Origin: Fibrobacteria bacterium
GTDB lineage: Bacteria > Fibrobacterota > Fibrobacteria > UBA11236
Assembly: GCA_025360005.1 (NCBI GenBank)
Contig: JANYDA010000050.1
Coordinates: 1 to 64,000 of the forward strand
Reading direction: 5' to 3'
DNA: 64,000 nt
This document shows, one piece after another, positions 44,529-53,138 of the stretch. The notes under the pieces were generated by a model, which worked only from the letters and a program-made list of their open reading frames with translations, did not search any database and was not told the DNA's origin. How positions within the stretch are numbered: position 1 is the first letter of the stretch; each line of letters starts with the position of its first letter. A program made the position numbers and the translations under genes.

Positions 44529-46202
44529 CTACTCCCCGGCCACTCCCTGATGGCTTTCCCGCAAGAGATCGTTCACCGTCTTCACCGGGTTGAACGTGGC
44601 CACCGGTAATTCCACGAACACGGTGTTCCAGTAGGCCATCGAGCCGTTCCAAAGTCCCGGCAGTTCCAAAGCTTTCACCATCATGCCGTCCTTGGATTTG
44701 GAGGTAATGAAACAGGCTTCCTCATCTACGAAATCCCGCAGCGGGTAAGGGCGGCCTTGGGTATCGCGCAGCGCGCAGACCAGGTCCACGGGATTGAAAT
44801 GGGTAGCCGACGCGGCAATGGCGCGCTGCCGCGCGTCCGCCATGTCCACTTGGGCGGACTCGACGATTTGAGGGCGCATGGATCCGTCCTTGGCCCGCAC
44901 CCAGAACGGGCCCCCGCCCGGTTCGCCTTGGTTCCTGACCATGGCGCAGACGCGCAGGGGCCGGTCCAAGGTTCCGATCAGATAGTCCAGGAGCCGGACC
45001 AAGGCGCCCGGCTCGGTGGGAGCGGTTCGCATTGCCTCCGGGGCGAATACGCGCAGTTCCATTTCGGTGAAGCGAGCGATCTCTTCCGCCAGGCCGGCCA
45101 CGTTTGCGTCAAGACCACCCGGGTCCGGAAGGCCGTCGGCGGGTAGCAAAGCGCGCGCGGCGCGGAGACGATCCAGGTAAGCGCAAATCCTTTCCCGCAA
45201 CCGGACCAGGTGGCCTCCCATGGCCTGCCGCCAGGGCAGGACTTGGGCGCGCAGGCGTTGCGGCACCACATTGTCGATGTTCCTGATGAAGACGATGTCC
45301 CCGCCGGTGCCGGAAAGGTTTTCCAGCAAGGCCCCGTGCCCGCCCGGGCGGAAGCAAAGGGTATCATCCGCGTTACGCAAGGGATCGTTCCCGGGCGCCG
45401 CGGCCAGCGTATCGGTGGCGGGTTGCTGGCGGGATATGCCCGTCTCAAAACGGATTCCGGCGGCGGCATAGAGGCCACGCTGGCTTTCCAGGGCCGCCAG
45501 AATGTCCCGCTCATGATCGGGCGAGACGGTGAAGTGCAAACGGCAAATGCCTTCCCCGTCCCGGACCAGTTCCGCCGCCTCGGCCAGGTGCTCTTCCAGG
45601 GAAGTACGCGCGCCCCCCGCATAGGAGTGGAACGGGATCAGGGCCTTGGGCCTTTCGGAATAATTCAGGCCGCCCGGCGAGAGCAGACGCTCCAGGATGG
45701 GCCCGTAATCGCGCGCGGCGATGAGAGCCTCCAGGTCCTTTCCTGTTGCCGCCAGGGCTGCGGACAAAGCGGGGTAATACGGGAAGCGCCGAAGACCGTG
45801 GAACCAGGCGATGGTTTCCCGGGCTTCCCCGTCTTGCGCGGCGGATTTTTCCAGCTCGGAGAAAGAGGCTTGCGCGGGCCGGTGCATCACCGCGGTAAGG
45901 GATTTGAACATACGCGTGGCCGCGCCCGAAGCGGGAACGAATTGCAGCGCGCGCCCCTGCGCGGCGGCGGCGGCATGGGCCGCGATCAGAACCGGCAGAT
46001 CACCGCGATGCAAGGCTTCGATGCCGTCGCCCAATGTGCAAGCGCGCTCCAGGCGCGTATGCGTTTGCCCTTTCCGGAAAATCTCCAGTTGCGCCAGCGC
46101 GCGGGCTTCGCTGACACCGTGGGCGCGGAGTTGGGCGCGGTCCTTTTCAGTGAAGCCGGTAAACGGCGGAGAATGGGATGCTCCGGGATCCGTCCGGGTC
46201 AA
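44529..46202 (-). CDS. DUF4301 family protein
   Basis: A 557-residue protein. The conserved DUF4301 blocks are QFVPASGAATRMFKSL, NYSERPKALIPFHSY, DDTLCFRPGGHGALLENL, IRNIDNVVP and RVCAMVRNQGEPGGGPFWV. The fold is related to sugar nucleotidyltransferases, but no activity is established. I chose the TTG at 46202 because it overlaps the stop of the small membrane protein gene (TTGA) and leaves little extension; the frame is open much further upstream. Confidence 0.8.
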   Translation of the reverse strand: MTRTDPGASHSPPFTGFTEKDRAQLRAHGVSEARALAQLEIFRKGQTHTRLERACTLGDGIEALHRGDLPVLIAAHAAAAAQGRALQFVPASGAATRMFKSLTAVMHRPAQASFSELEKSAAQDGEARETIAWFHGLRRFPYYPALSAALAATGKDLEALIAARDYGPILERLLSPGGLNYSERPKALIPFHSYAGGARTSLEEHLAEAAELVRDGEGICRLHFTVSPDHERDILAALESQRGLYAAAGIRFETGISRQQPATDTLAAAPGNDPLRNADDTLCFRPGGHGALLENLSGTGGDIVFIRNIDNVVPQRLRAQVLPWRQAMGGHLVRLRERICAYLDRLRAARALLPADGLPDPGGLDANVAGLAEEIARFTEMELRVFAPEAMRTAPTEPGALVRLLDYLIGTLDRPLRVCAMVRNQGEPGGGPFWVRAKDGSMRPQIVESAQVDMADARQRAIAASATHFNPVDLVCALRDTQGRPYPLRDFVDEEACFITSKSKDGMMVKALELPGLWNGSMAYWNTVFVELPVATFNPVKTVNDLLRESHQGVAGE

Positions 46203-46402
46203 GCTTTCCGCCCGGCTTTGGTGAGCAAGGTCCCGACCAGCCGGGCCATGCGGGCTTCCCGCCATTCGAGCGCGCAAGCGGCGCCGATGCCGGTGAAGAT
46301 GCGGGCGGTTTTCCAGCGCCGCACAAGCGCGAACCCTACCCCCAAAGCCAGGGAAGCGACGGCGCCTCCGCGTATCCAAGCCATGCGCGCATTTTCGTCC
46401 AC
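46199..46402 (-). CDS. Small hydrophobic protein, possibly membrane
   Basis: A 67-residue protein with one moderate hydrophobic stretch (about 10-25, GGAVASLALGVGFALV) and a basic C-terminus. Its stop overlaps the proposed start of the DUF4301 gene by four bases, which supports reality. No family recognised. Confidence 0.5.
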   Translation of the reverse strand: MDENARMAWIRGGAVASLALGVGFALVRRWKTARIFTGIGAACALEWREARMARLVGTLLTKAGRKA

Positions 46403-46494
46403 GGGATCGCACCCTCCTCCGGAATATCATCCGGTAGCAGGAAAATAGCATTATGTCCGGAGAGCGGTCCACGGCCTCCGCTAAGGCCGAAGGT

Positions 46495-48492
46495 CTATCC
46501 CCATCCCCGGTAAAGCATACGGGGCCGGGACTGGCGGGTGGGCTTGACGGACGCATCTTCCTGCCCCGGGCAGCGGGTTTCCTTGAGGAAGATCATGCGA
46601 TCATGGTTGCGGAAACGTTGGTTATAGGCGTACAGCCGGCGTTCCACGAATTTCCGGCGCAGGCTTTTGCCGCCGAACCAGCGTTGCAGGAAGAGGACTT
46701 CGCTATTGGTGCGGAACAGGCTATCCAGGCTGGAGATGGTGTAATCCTGGGATGGCGGAAGGGGGTATTCGCTTTCCAGGGACAACGAAGCCGCGCGCAG
46801 CGAGTCGACCAGCAAGCAAAGGCCTTGGCGGGAATAGGCTTCCATCAGGATCTCCATGGCCGGGAGATGGTTGGGATACCATTGCAGCAAGGAGGAGGCG
46901 TACTTGGCGCTCGAATCGTACCTGTCCAACGTGGCGTATACGCGCGCCAGGGTTTCTTCGCGCCGTTTTGCGTCCGGCGCCAGCGTCTGCACGTAGTTGA
47001 TGAGCTTGATGGCGTCCCCTTCCCGGCGGAAGTCCGCCAGCACGTTGATGTACCCGTAGTTGGCGTCCTCATTGCCGGGGTTCAGCCGCAGCGCTTCCAC
47101 CAGGTGTTCGGTCCAGAGCTTGGGATTGCCTTCGGCAGCTTCCACCGCTTTCACGTACTCGCGTTCGGACAGGATCTCGGGCGCGCGCAGGCACAGGTGC
47201 AGGCAGACGAGCGAAGCCAGCGCGCCGCCAGCCAGGGCCTTGGCGGTGAAGCTGAAAGGCTGCGCGGGGAGCCCCGCGACCAGGAAGGACCAACCGTAGC
47301 CGATAAGCGCCCAATAGGCGATGCGCGCGGGCGCCATTTCCAGGATGGGGCAGAACATTCCCAGCATGGACAAAGCCGCCAGCGAGAAGAACGCGTACTT
47401 GGCTTCCAAGCGCCACTCGCGGTAGTAGATGCGGGCGAAACCCCACCCGGCTCCCGATAGCAAAAGCACTTCCAGGCCAAGGTACGCGGCGCCGCCTTCG
47501 GCCAGGGTTTCCAGGTAATGATTCTGGGCATGGAAAAGCACAGGCAGGCCCGCATCGCTCGCGCTCGCCATCCACACGCCTTGGTGCTCCACCACCGCAA
47601 AGCGGAATCCTCCTATCCCGCAACCCAACAGGGGCGCGGAAAGCCAAGTGCGCCAAGCGGAAGCCCAGGCCCAGGGAAGGAACCCGGGCGAAGACGGTGA
47701 GAGGGCCGCCGCCATCTTATGCAGTTGCATTTCCGGCAGGTTGATCCAAGCCACGCCTAAGCTCAAGGTGATGCCCGTGATCCAAGCCAGGCGCTCCAGG
47801 CGCGGCTCGCGGCCGTCCAACTTTACGGATAGGAAAAGCAAGGGAAGGAAGCAGACGAAGAAGACGCCCATTACCAGGCGCGAATCCACCACCAGGATGG
47901 ACAGGAGCACCATCAGGCTGGAGGTATAGAGGAGCACCTGCACGGGCTTGTGCGGATCCCCTTTTTCCATCAGGTAGAAGTGCAGGAAAGCGCCCAGGAT
48001 AAGCACCGCGCCGAACAAATGCTTGTCGGCGAAAAAGGAGGTGACGGTATAGGCGGTGGCGGCGTCGAAACCGATCGGGTCGGATTGCAACGGGCCCACG
48101 CCCAGATGCGCCAAGGTCACCAGATCGATGAGCCCGCGCGCCACGCAAAGCAGCAGCAGGGGCGGCAGCAGCCATTTATGCGCCAGCGGCGCGCGCACGA
48201 ACCCCAGCAGGAAAGCCAACAGCACGCCCACCTGCAGCACAGCGGCCTCCTGGAATACCGTTAGGCGCGTGAGGCGGAAATAAGCGAACATCCAGAAGAT
48301 CAGGAAGGGCACCAGCGCGCGCGAGAGCGCAAGGCGCGGCAGGTAAAGCAGCATCAGCCCGCCCATGCCGGCCACCATCAGGGGCGCTTTGAGATCGGCG
48401 GGATGCGACAAGCCCCCGGTAACGGCCAAGGCCCCTCCCCATACCAGGGCGAGGAGGCAGAGGATGAGGAAACGTCTGAGGTTGGTGGGCAT
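46495..48492 (-). CDS. O-antigen ligase/Wzy_C-like membrane protein with TPR-like tail
   Basis: A 665-residue protein. About twelve membrane helices fill residues 1-420; the Wzy_C-type loop is HAQNHYLETLAEGGAAYLGLEVLL, and LLGCGIGGFRF lies just before. The C-terminal part (about 440-620) is helical with TPR-like repeats (TEHLVEALRLNPGNEDANYGY, LARVYATLDRYDSSAKYASSLLQWYP). Such proteins join polysaccharides to lipid A or, in the PglL/TfpO group, to pilin. Two pilin genes lie directly upstream on the same strand, separated by a terminator, so a pilin-glycosylating role is plausible but unproven. Confidence 0.8.
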   Translation of the reverse strand: MPTNLRRFLILCLLALVWGGALAVTGGLSHPADLKAPLMVAGMGGLMLLYLPRLALSRALVPFLIFWMFAYFRLTRLTVFQEAAVLQVGVLLAFLLGFVRAPLAHKWLLPPLLLLCVARGLIDLVTLAHLGVGPLQSDPIGFDAATAYTVTSFFADKHLFGAVLILGAFLHFYLMEKGDPHKPVQVLLYTSSLMVLLSILVVDSRLVMGVFFVCFLPLLFLSVKLDGREPRLERLAWITGITLSLGVAWINLPEMQLHKMAAALSPSSPGFLPWAWASAWRTWLSAPLLGCGIGGFRFAVVEHQGVWMASASDAGLPVLFHAQNHYLETLAEGGAAYLGLEVLLLSGAGWGFARIYYREWRLEAKYAFFSLAALSMLGMFCPILEMAPARIAYWALIGYGWSFLVAGLPAQPFSFTAKALAGGALASLVCLHLCLRAPEILSEREYVKAVEAAEGNPKLWTEHLVEALRLNPGNEDANYGYINVLADFRREGDAIKLINYVQTLAPDAKRREETLARVYATLDRYDSSAKYASSLLQWYPNHLPAMEILMEAYSRQGLCLLVDSLRAASLSLESEYPLPPSQDYTISSLDSLFRTNSEVLFLQRWFGGKSLRRKFVERRLYAYNQRFRNHDRMIFLKETRCPGQEDASVKPTRQSRPRMLYRGWG

Positions 48493-48518
48493 GTTGTTCC
48501 GGACCTCGGTTCTCCGGC

Positions 48519-48548
48519 AAAAAAAAGGACCCGGCCTAGGCCGGGTCC
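48519..48548 (-). terminator. Intrinsic terminator of the pilin operon
   Basis: On the minus strand a perfect 10-bp GC-rich stem (GGACCCGGCC/GGCCGGGTCC) with a 2-base spacer precedes eight T. It lies 26 bases after the stop of the second pilin gene and 27 bases before the next start. Confidence 0.9.
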
Positions 48549-48574
48549 CAAGTGTTAAACCCTCTCAGGCCCGA

Positions 48575-49042
48575 TTAGAAGTTGGGGGCGTAAGAGGTTT
48601 TGCAGGTACCGGCGAAGGTATGCGCATCGGTATCCGTGTTGGGCGTATACGTGGTGATGAAGGTATTGCCCGTGACGCAGGAGCCGAATCCCGGGGCATT
48701 GACACCGGCCGTCAGAACGCCGGTTAAAGCGGCGATGGAAGCCGTGTAGGTAAACCACATGGTATTGCTGGAAACGCCCGCCACGATAACCGTTCCGGGC
48801 TGTTGCCAGCCGATATTGGTGGGCATGCCCGCCACGCCGGTTTCCTGGGCGTATGCGCTCTGCAAGGTTTCATAGTTCGCGATTACGCCGGGCGCTTCGG
48901 CCGCTTTGGCCTTGGCGCTCACGCCGAACATCTTGGGAATGGCCAAGGCCGACAAGATGCCGATGATTACGATAACGACCATCAATTCGATAAGTGTAAA
49001 TCCCTTTTGCATAATCCCCTTCTTCTGGTTCTGATTCTTCAT
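48575..49042 (-). CDS. Type IV pilin-like protein, second copy
   Basis: A pilin of 145-155 residues. The class III/type IV signal is KGFTLIELMVVIVIIGILSALAIP, with Glu5 of the mature protein; the rest resembles a major pilin with two Cys (SCVTGN and GTCKTSYAPNF) likely forming a disulfide loop. Both the ATG at 49042 and the ATG at 49012 have ribosome sites; the shorter gives a four-residue leader (MQKG) as in many pilins. It follows the first pilin by 50 bases and ends at a strong terminator. Confidence 0.9.
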   Translation of the reverse strand: MKNQNQKKGIMQKGFTLIELMVVIVIIGILSALAIPKMFGVSAKAKAAEAPGVIANYETLQSAYAQETGVAGMPTNIGWQQPGTVIVAGVSSNTMWFTYTASIAALTGVLTAGVNAPGFGSCVTGNTFITTYTPNTDTDAHTFAGTCKTSYAPNF

Positions 49043-49092
49043 TTTTCTTTCCTTTATATAGTAATGAGTGGCTGACTTAGTTTATCAAGCGA

Positions 49093-49509
49093 TTAGAAGT
49101 TGGCGGCGTAGGAGGGCGCGCAATTGCCCGCCGACATATGGGTGGCGGCGTCCGACACGGAATCGAAATCCGATTCAAAATTATCAGAGGTGGTGCAATT
49201 CCCGAAAGCGACGGTGGGGTTGGCAATGATGGAAGAGGTGACTCCGGCGCCGCCGTCCACGTAAGCGAACCACATCGACGTGCCGGTGGGATCCGTGAAG
49301 CCGATATTGGCGAAGGCGCCCGCCTGGCTGGACTCCTGCGCATAGGCGCTTTGCAAGGTTTCCCAGTGCGCGATGACTCCCGGCGCCTCGGCCGCCTTGG
49401 CCTTGGCGCTGGTACCGAACATCTTGGGTACGGCCAGAGCCGACAAGATGCCGATGATCACGATGACGACCATGAGCTCGATAAGAGTGAATCCTTTTTG
49501 CATCTTCAT
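49093..49509 (-). CDS. Type IV pilin-like protein, first copy
   Basis: A 138-residue pilin with leader MKMQKG and mature start FTLIELMVVIVIIGILSALAVP. The first 60 residues are nearly identical to the downstream pilin (SAKAKAAEAPGVIAxxETLQSAYAQE), but the C-terminal part differs and has its own Cys pair (NCTTS, NCAPSY). The ATG at 49509 is chosen because AAGGAGAAGGA lies just upstream. The leader contains an inverted repeat and a -24/-12-like promoter. Confidence 0.9.
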   Translation of the reverse strand: MKMQKGFTLIELMVVIVIIGILSALAVPKMFGTSAKAKAAEAPGVIAHWETLQSAYAQESSQAGAFANIGFTDPTGTSMWFAYVDGGAGVTSSIIANPTVAFGNCTTSDNFESDFDSVSDAATHMSAGNCAPSYAANF

Positions 49510-49524
49510 TTCCTTCTCCTTGTT

Positions 49525-49548
49525 CAAATTGTCGAAAAGCACAATTTG
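49525..49548 (-). promoter_or_regulatory. Inverted repeat in the pilin leader
   Basis: Perfect 8-bp arms CAAATTGT and ACAATTTG separated by eight bases, ending about four bases before the Shine-Dalgarno. It could form an RNA hairpin affecting translation or be a protein-binding operator. Confidence 0.5.
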
Positions 49549-49584
49549 CCTCTATCTTACGCTTTTCCCTGGGACCAAGCAAGC

Positions 49585-49599
49585 GCAAGAGGCGTACCA
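49585..49599 (-). promoter_or_regulatory. Sigma-54-like -24/-12 promoter of the pilins
   Basis: The minus strand has TGGTAC (49594-49599), five bases, then TTGC (49585-49588). One base departs from TGGCAC; the spacing is exact. The implied start near 49,573 gives a leader of about 65 bases containing the inverted repeat. Confidence 0.5.
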
Positions 49600-49739
49600 A
49601 TCCGCTGTCGCTGCAAGAGATGCGGAATTCCAGGTGAATGCGCCGGCCGGATGAGAGGAGGATAAAAACCTGAAGCGGATCCTTTTGCAATCTGCGAACA
49701 ACTTCGGGAATTTGCAAAACGAAGCTTGGGGAACCGCGG

Positions 49740-52700
49740 CTATTTGAAGCTGCGCCCGCCTTGTTCAAATACTTCGCGCAGGCGGAAGGCATACACCTCG
49801 TCGATGGGGAATATGGCTTGGGCTTTTTGGAGCAAGGCGGAGAATTCCTGCCGCTGTCCCGCGCCGCCATAGCTTTCCGCCAATCCCAGGTAGGCGTTGA
49901 AGAAGGCGGGATTGAGGGCCAGCGCTTGCGAGTAGCCGCGGACGGCTTCCGGATAATTCCGCTCCCCTTTATATAAGGACGCCTTGGCCATTACCCGGTC
50001 CATTTCCTGGTTGGCCTGGGTGGCCAAGGTCCCTTCGATGGCTTTGGCCTGTTCCGTCCGCCCGGTGGCCGCGCAATACCATTGCAGGGCGCGCAGGTAA
50101 TCGGTCCGGGAATTCCAATCGGTGAGGCAGCGCGCGTACAAGGCGCGGAACCCCGGTTGGCCCGGCGCCAGCAGGCGCGCGTCCTGGGCCGCAAATGCGC
50201 GCAGCAACCGGGAAGCGGAAAGCATGGCGGAGTCCACCGGATAGCGGGCGGCTATGGCCTCCGCCTGGGCGAAGCGGCCGGATTCCGCGTCCGCCAGCAT
50301 CCATTGGGAGCATAGATCCAACCGGAACCCCGCGGGCAGGGAATCCACGCCGGAGTCCGGCAGGGCCGGCCCCTGGAAGGCGGGCCACTTGCGCAGCCTT
50401 AGGTAACGCAGTTGATACCGTAACAGAGATGTACCGGAGCGGGCCGCCAATGCTTCCAGGCTATCCGGCCTGAGGGCGTTGGCGGCCATGGCCAGGTGGA
50501 TGCGGTAATAGTCCGAATAGGGCGGAGGAGCGTTGCGGGCGAACAGGGCCAGGCGCCCAAGGCGCACGGAATCCCCTTCCGCCTGCTTGTCCCCGGGGAG
50601 ATTCCCGGAGATGGCGTCGATGGCGCCGAACACGAAGAGGGATTCGCGCTGGCCCGCGTGGATAAAGCTCCCCGGCAGGAGACCGGTGAACAAGCTTCCC
50701 GGGAATTTGCTGAGCCGCACCATCCGATCCTTGGGCAGCAAAGGCATACGCGTTTCTATGAAGGCGTTGGCGTCCCGGTTGACGGGGCCCGGACCCTGCA
50801 ATTGCGCACCCGTTACCATCCCGGTGACCGCGTAACGGAGCACGTCCCGGGGATGGGCGTGTTTGTTCAGGTCCAGCAGTTGCCGCAGGCCGGGCTTCCG
50901 GAACAGGTTTTCCACCGCGGCCAGGTCCAAGCCGGCCGGGCCTTTGGAGCCGATGAAATAGAAGCCGGCCGCCTCTCCGATGGTGCGGTAGATGACGGCA
51001 TGCGCGAACACGCGGCCGAACGCGTTCTGGATGGAAGCGAAGGCCTCTTCGTCCAGGCCGCCGGGTATAAACCATTGGCAGAACACGCCGTTGCTGTCCA
51101 GGTTGCGGTAGACCAGGCGGAACATATCCTCGGTGAACAAATCGGCGGCGCCGCTGACCCATGGATGCGCGGGTTGCGAGGCGATGATATCCCAATGCAT
51201 CGGCCGCTTGCGATAGAGGTTGCGCACCAGGAAATTGCGGGCATCGTCCCGATAGAGGGTTACCCCGGAATCGTCCAGCGGGCTTTGGCCGGGAGGATAA
51301 AGGCCCATGCAGATGGCCGGCATGGCGGGTTCCAATTCCACCACCTCCACGCGGGGAACGGCCGCCTTGCGCAGGATGCCGGTGGTGATGCCCGCGCCCA
51401 AACCTATCACCAGCGCTTGCCGCGCGTCCGGGCGGTGGATGGCGGGCAGCAAGCCGACCAGGGAGCTTTCCATATTGTAAAAGGGAGGATCCAGGGTTTT
51501 GCCCGATTGCGTCAGTCCGTTGCTCTGGATGACGATGGTACGTCCATTCAAGGTTACCGTAACGGTGGAGCCCACCCCATCCTTGTAGACCCTGAGGCCT
51601 TCCGGTCCGGCGAAGTTGGCCGCCAGGTTGCGGAACAGGCCCGCCAGAGAAGGCCGCTTGCCGTCGTAGGAATTCACCAGCACGGTCTTGGCGTCGATCT
51701 CCGGCCACCATCGGGCGGTCAGGACCAGGGCGCATAATACCGCCGTGATCAGTCCCGCGCGCGCGCGCCGATTCGGCTCGGCCAGGAGCACGGTGACGGC
51801 CAGCGAGAGGATGAGAAGCAGCGCGTTGAGGAATACCAGGCCCTCGATGCCGAGCTTGTCCATGAGGTAGGAGGCGGACAGCAGCGATCCCAGGACCGAG
51901 CAGGCGGTATTCAATCCGTATGCGACCCCGGCCCCGCGCGATTTATCCACGAGCCCGTGGTTGTACATGGCCACGGCGGCCGGGAACAGGAATCCGAATC
52001 CGCCCGTGATGGGCAAGAGCGCCAGGATGGCGATGAGGAAGTTGAGATGCAACCCCAGGGTATTCCGCATGGTGAAGGTGACGGCGCGCAGGAGATAGCC
52101 TTCGATGGGAAGCGCCAGACGGGAAGCGGCCAAATAAGCCACGATGCAGAGGGCGATGACGACGTAGGCCCGGAACAGGCGCGCGGGGGTTCCCAGGCGC
52201 TTGGCGGCCCATGCGAAAGCGAGCCCGCCCAGGCCGATGCCGGCCAGGAAGGATCCCAAGGTGGCGCCGATGCCGTAGATTGAGCCTTCCATGGCGATGG
52301 TCAGTACGCGGCCCCATGCCACTTCGTAGCCGAGCGTGGTGAAGCCCGTGGTCCCCAGCAGGATCAATCCCACCAGGCGGAAGCGCGCGGCCTCATCCGC
52401 CCCCGAGGTATTCGCTGCCGCACCACCGGCCGTTGCCGCATTCTTTTCCGTAACGGCAAGGTTACCCCGGTGCGCCCTCGCCCCGTCTTCATCCGTGGCA
52501 TCCGCCGCCACGCCTTCGGCCGCCGGGCTTCCGCTCCCCAGCCAGGCGATGGCGAACACCGCTACATTGATGGCCACCGTCACGAAGTAGGCCTTTTCCA
52601 ATCCCATCCGCGGCAGAGTCCAATGCGTGGCCAGATAGACTCCGAAGAAAGCGCCCAGCGTGTTGGCGCCGTACAACCGCCCCATCCCCGCTTCAAAGCC

Positions 52701-53138
52701 CATTCCCCGCCGGCGCACGTGCTCCAAGAGGATAGGCATGGTGGCGCCCATGGCCAAGGTGGGAACCGCCAGCGCCGCGCCCGCCGCCAGGAAACGGAAG
52801 GCCATGCCGGCAGGTTCGCCTCCGCCCGCGTTCACCAGGGCGAAAAGGCGATGGACCTGGAACAGCAAGGGGAACAGGATGGCGGCGGAAAGCCCGGCCG
52901 CCAGTTCCAGGAGCCCGTACACGCGGAATGGATCTCGCAGCTTCCGCGCCCTGCGGCCGCCCCCAAGCGATCCGCCCGCCAACCCCAGGAAAAAGACCGC
53001 CAATACGGCCGCGAAGGCCATGGACGTGGAGCCCAGGGAAAAACTGAGGATGCGCGTCCACAGCAGCTCGTAGGCAAGGCTGGTGGAGCCGGACAGGAAT
53101 AGGCAACCGTATACCAGGTAACGTGCACGTGACGTCAT
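49740..53138 (-). CDS. Fused MFS/spermidine-synthase-like membrane protein with TPR tail
   Basis: A 1132-residue protein. Residues 1-485 carry two sets of membrane helices of the MFS-like kind (LAYELLWTRILSFSLG and GYEVAWGRVLTIA are typical of the fused family). Residues about 500-760 hold a spermidine-synthase-like Rossmann domain (ALVIGLGAGITTGIL, VEVVELEP, DDARNFL, SQPAHPWVSGAADLFT). A C-terminal soluble region follows, with at least one TPR (about 1050-1115). The aminopropyl-donor residues cannot be confirmed, so the reaction is unknown. Its stop side is free; its start overlaps the next upstream gene by four bases. Confidence 0.82.
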   Translation of the reverse strand: MTSRARYLVYGCLFLSGSTSLAYELLWTRILSFSLGSTSMAFAAVLAVFFLGLAGGSLGGGRRARKLRDPFRVYGLLELAAGLSAAILFPLLFQVHRLFALVNAGGGEPAGMAFRFLAAGAALAVPTLAMGATMPILLEHVRRRGMGFEAGMGRLYGANTLGAFFGVYLATHWTLPRMGLEKAYFVTVAINVAVFAIAWLGSGSPAAEGVAADATDEDGARAHRGNLAVTEKNAATAGGAAANTSGADEAARFRLVGLILLGTTGFTTLGYEVAWGRVLTIAMEGSIYGIGATLGSFLAGIGLGGLAFAWAAKRLGTPARLFRAYVVIALCIVAYLAASRLALPIEGYLLRAVTFTMRNTLGLHLNFLIAILALLPITGGFGFLFPAAVAMYNHGLVDKSRGAGVAYGLNTACSVLGSLLSASYLMDKLGIEGLVFLNALLLILSLAVTVLLAEPNRRARAGLITAVLCALVLTARWWPEIDAKTVLVNSYDGKRPSLAGLFRNLAANFAGPEGLRVYKDGVGSTVTVTLNGRTIVIQSNGLTQSGKTLDPPFYNMESSLVGLLPAIHRPDARQALVIGLGAGITTGILRKAAVPRVEVVELEPAMPAICMGLYPPGQSPLDDSGVTLYRDDARNFLVRNLYRKRPMHWDIIASQPAHPWVSGAADLFTEDMFRLVYRNLDSNGVFCQWFIPGGLDEEAFASIQNAFGRVFAHAVIYRTIGEAAGFYFIGSKGPAGLDLAAVENLFRKPGLRQLLDLNKHAHPRDVLRYAVTGMVTGAQLQGPGPVNRDANAFIETRMPLLPKDRMVRLSKFPGSLFTGLLPGSFIHAGQRESLFVFGAIDAISGNLPGDKQAEGDSVRLGRLALFARNAPPPYSDYYRIHLAMAANALRPDSLEALAARSGTSLLRYQLRYLRLRKWPAFQGPALPDSGVDSLPAGFRLDLCSQWMLADAESGRFAQAEAIAARYPVDSAMLSASRLLRAFAAQDARLLAPGQPGFRALYARCLTDWNSRTDYLRALQWYCAATGRTEQAKAIEGTLATQANQEMDRVMAKASLYKGERNYPEAVRGYSQALALNPAFFNAYLGLAESYGGAGQRQEFSALLQKAQAIFPIDEVYAFRLREVFEQGGRSFK

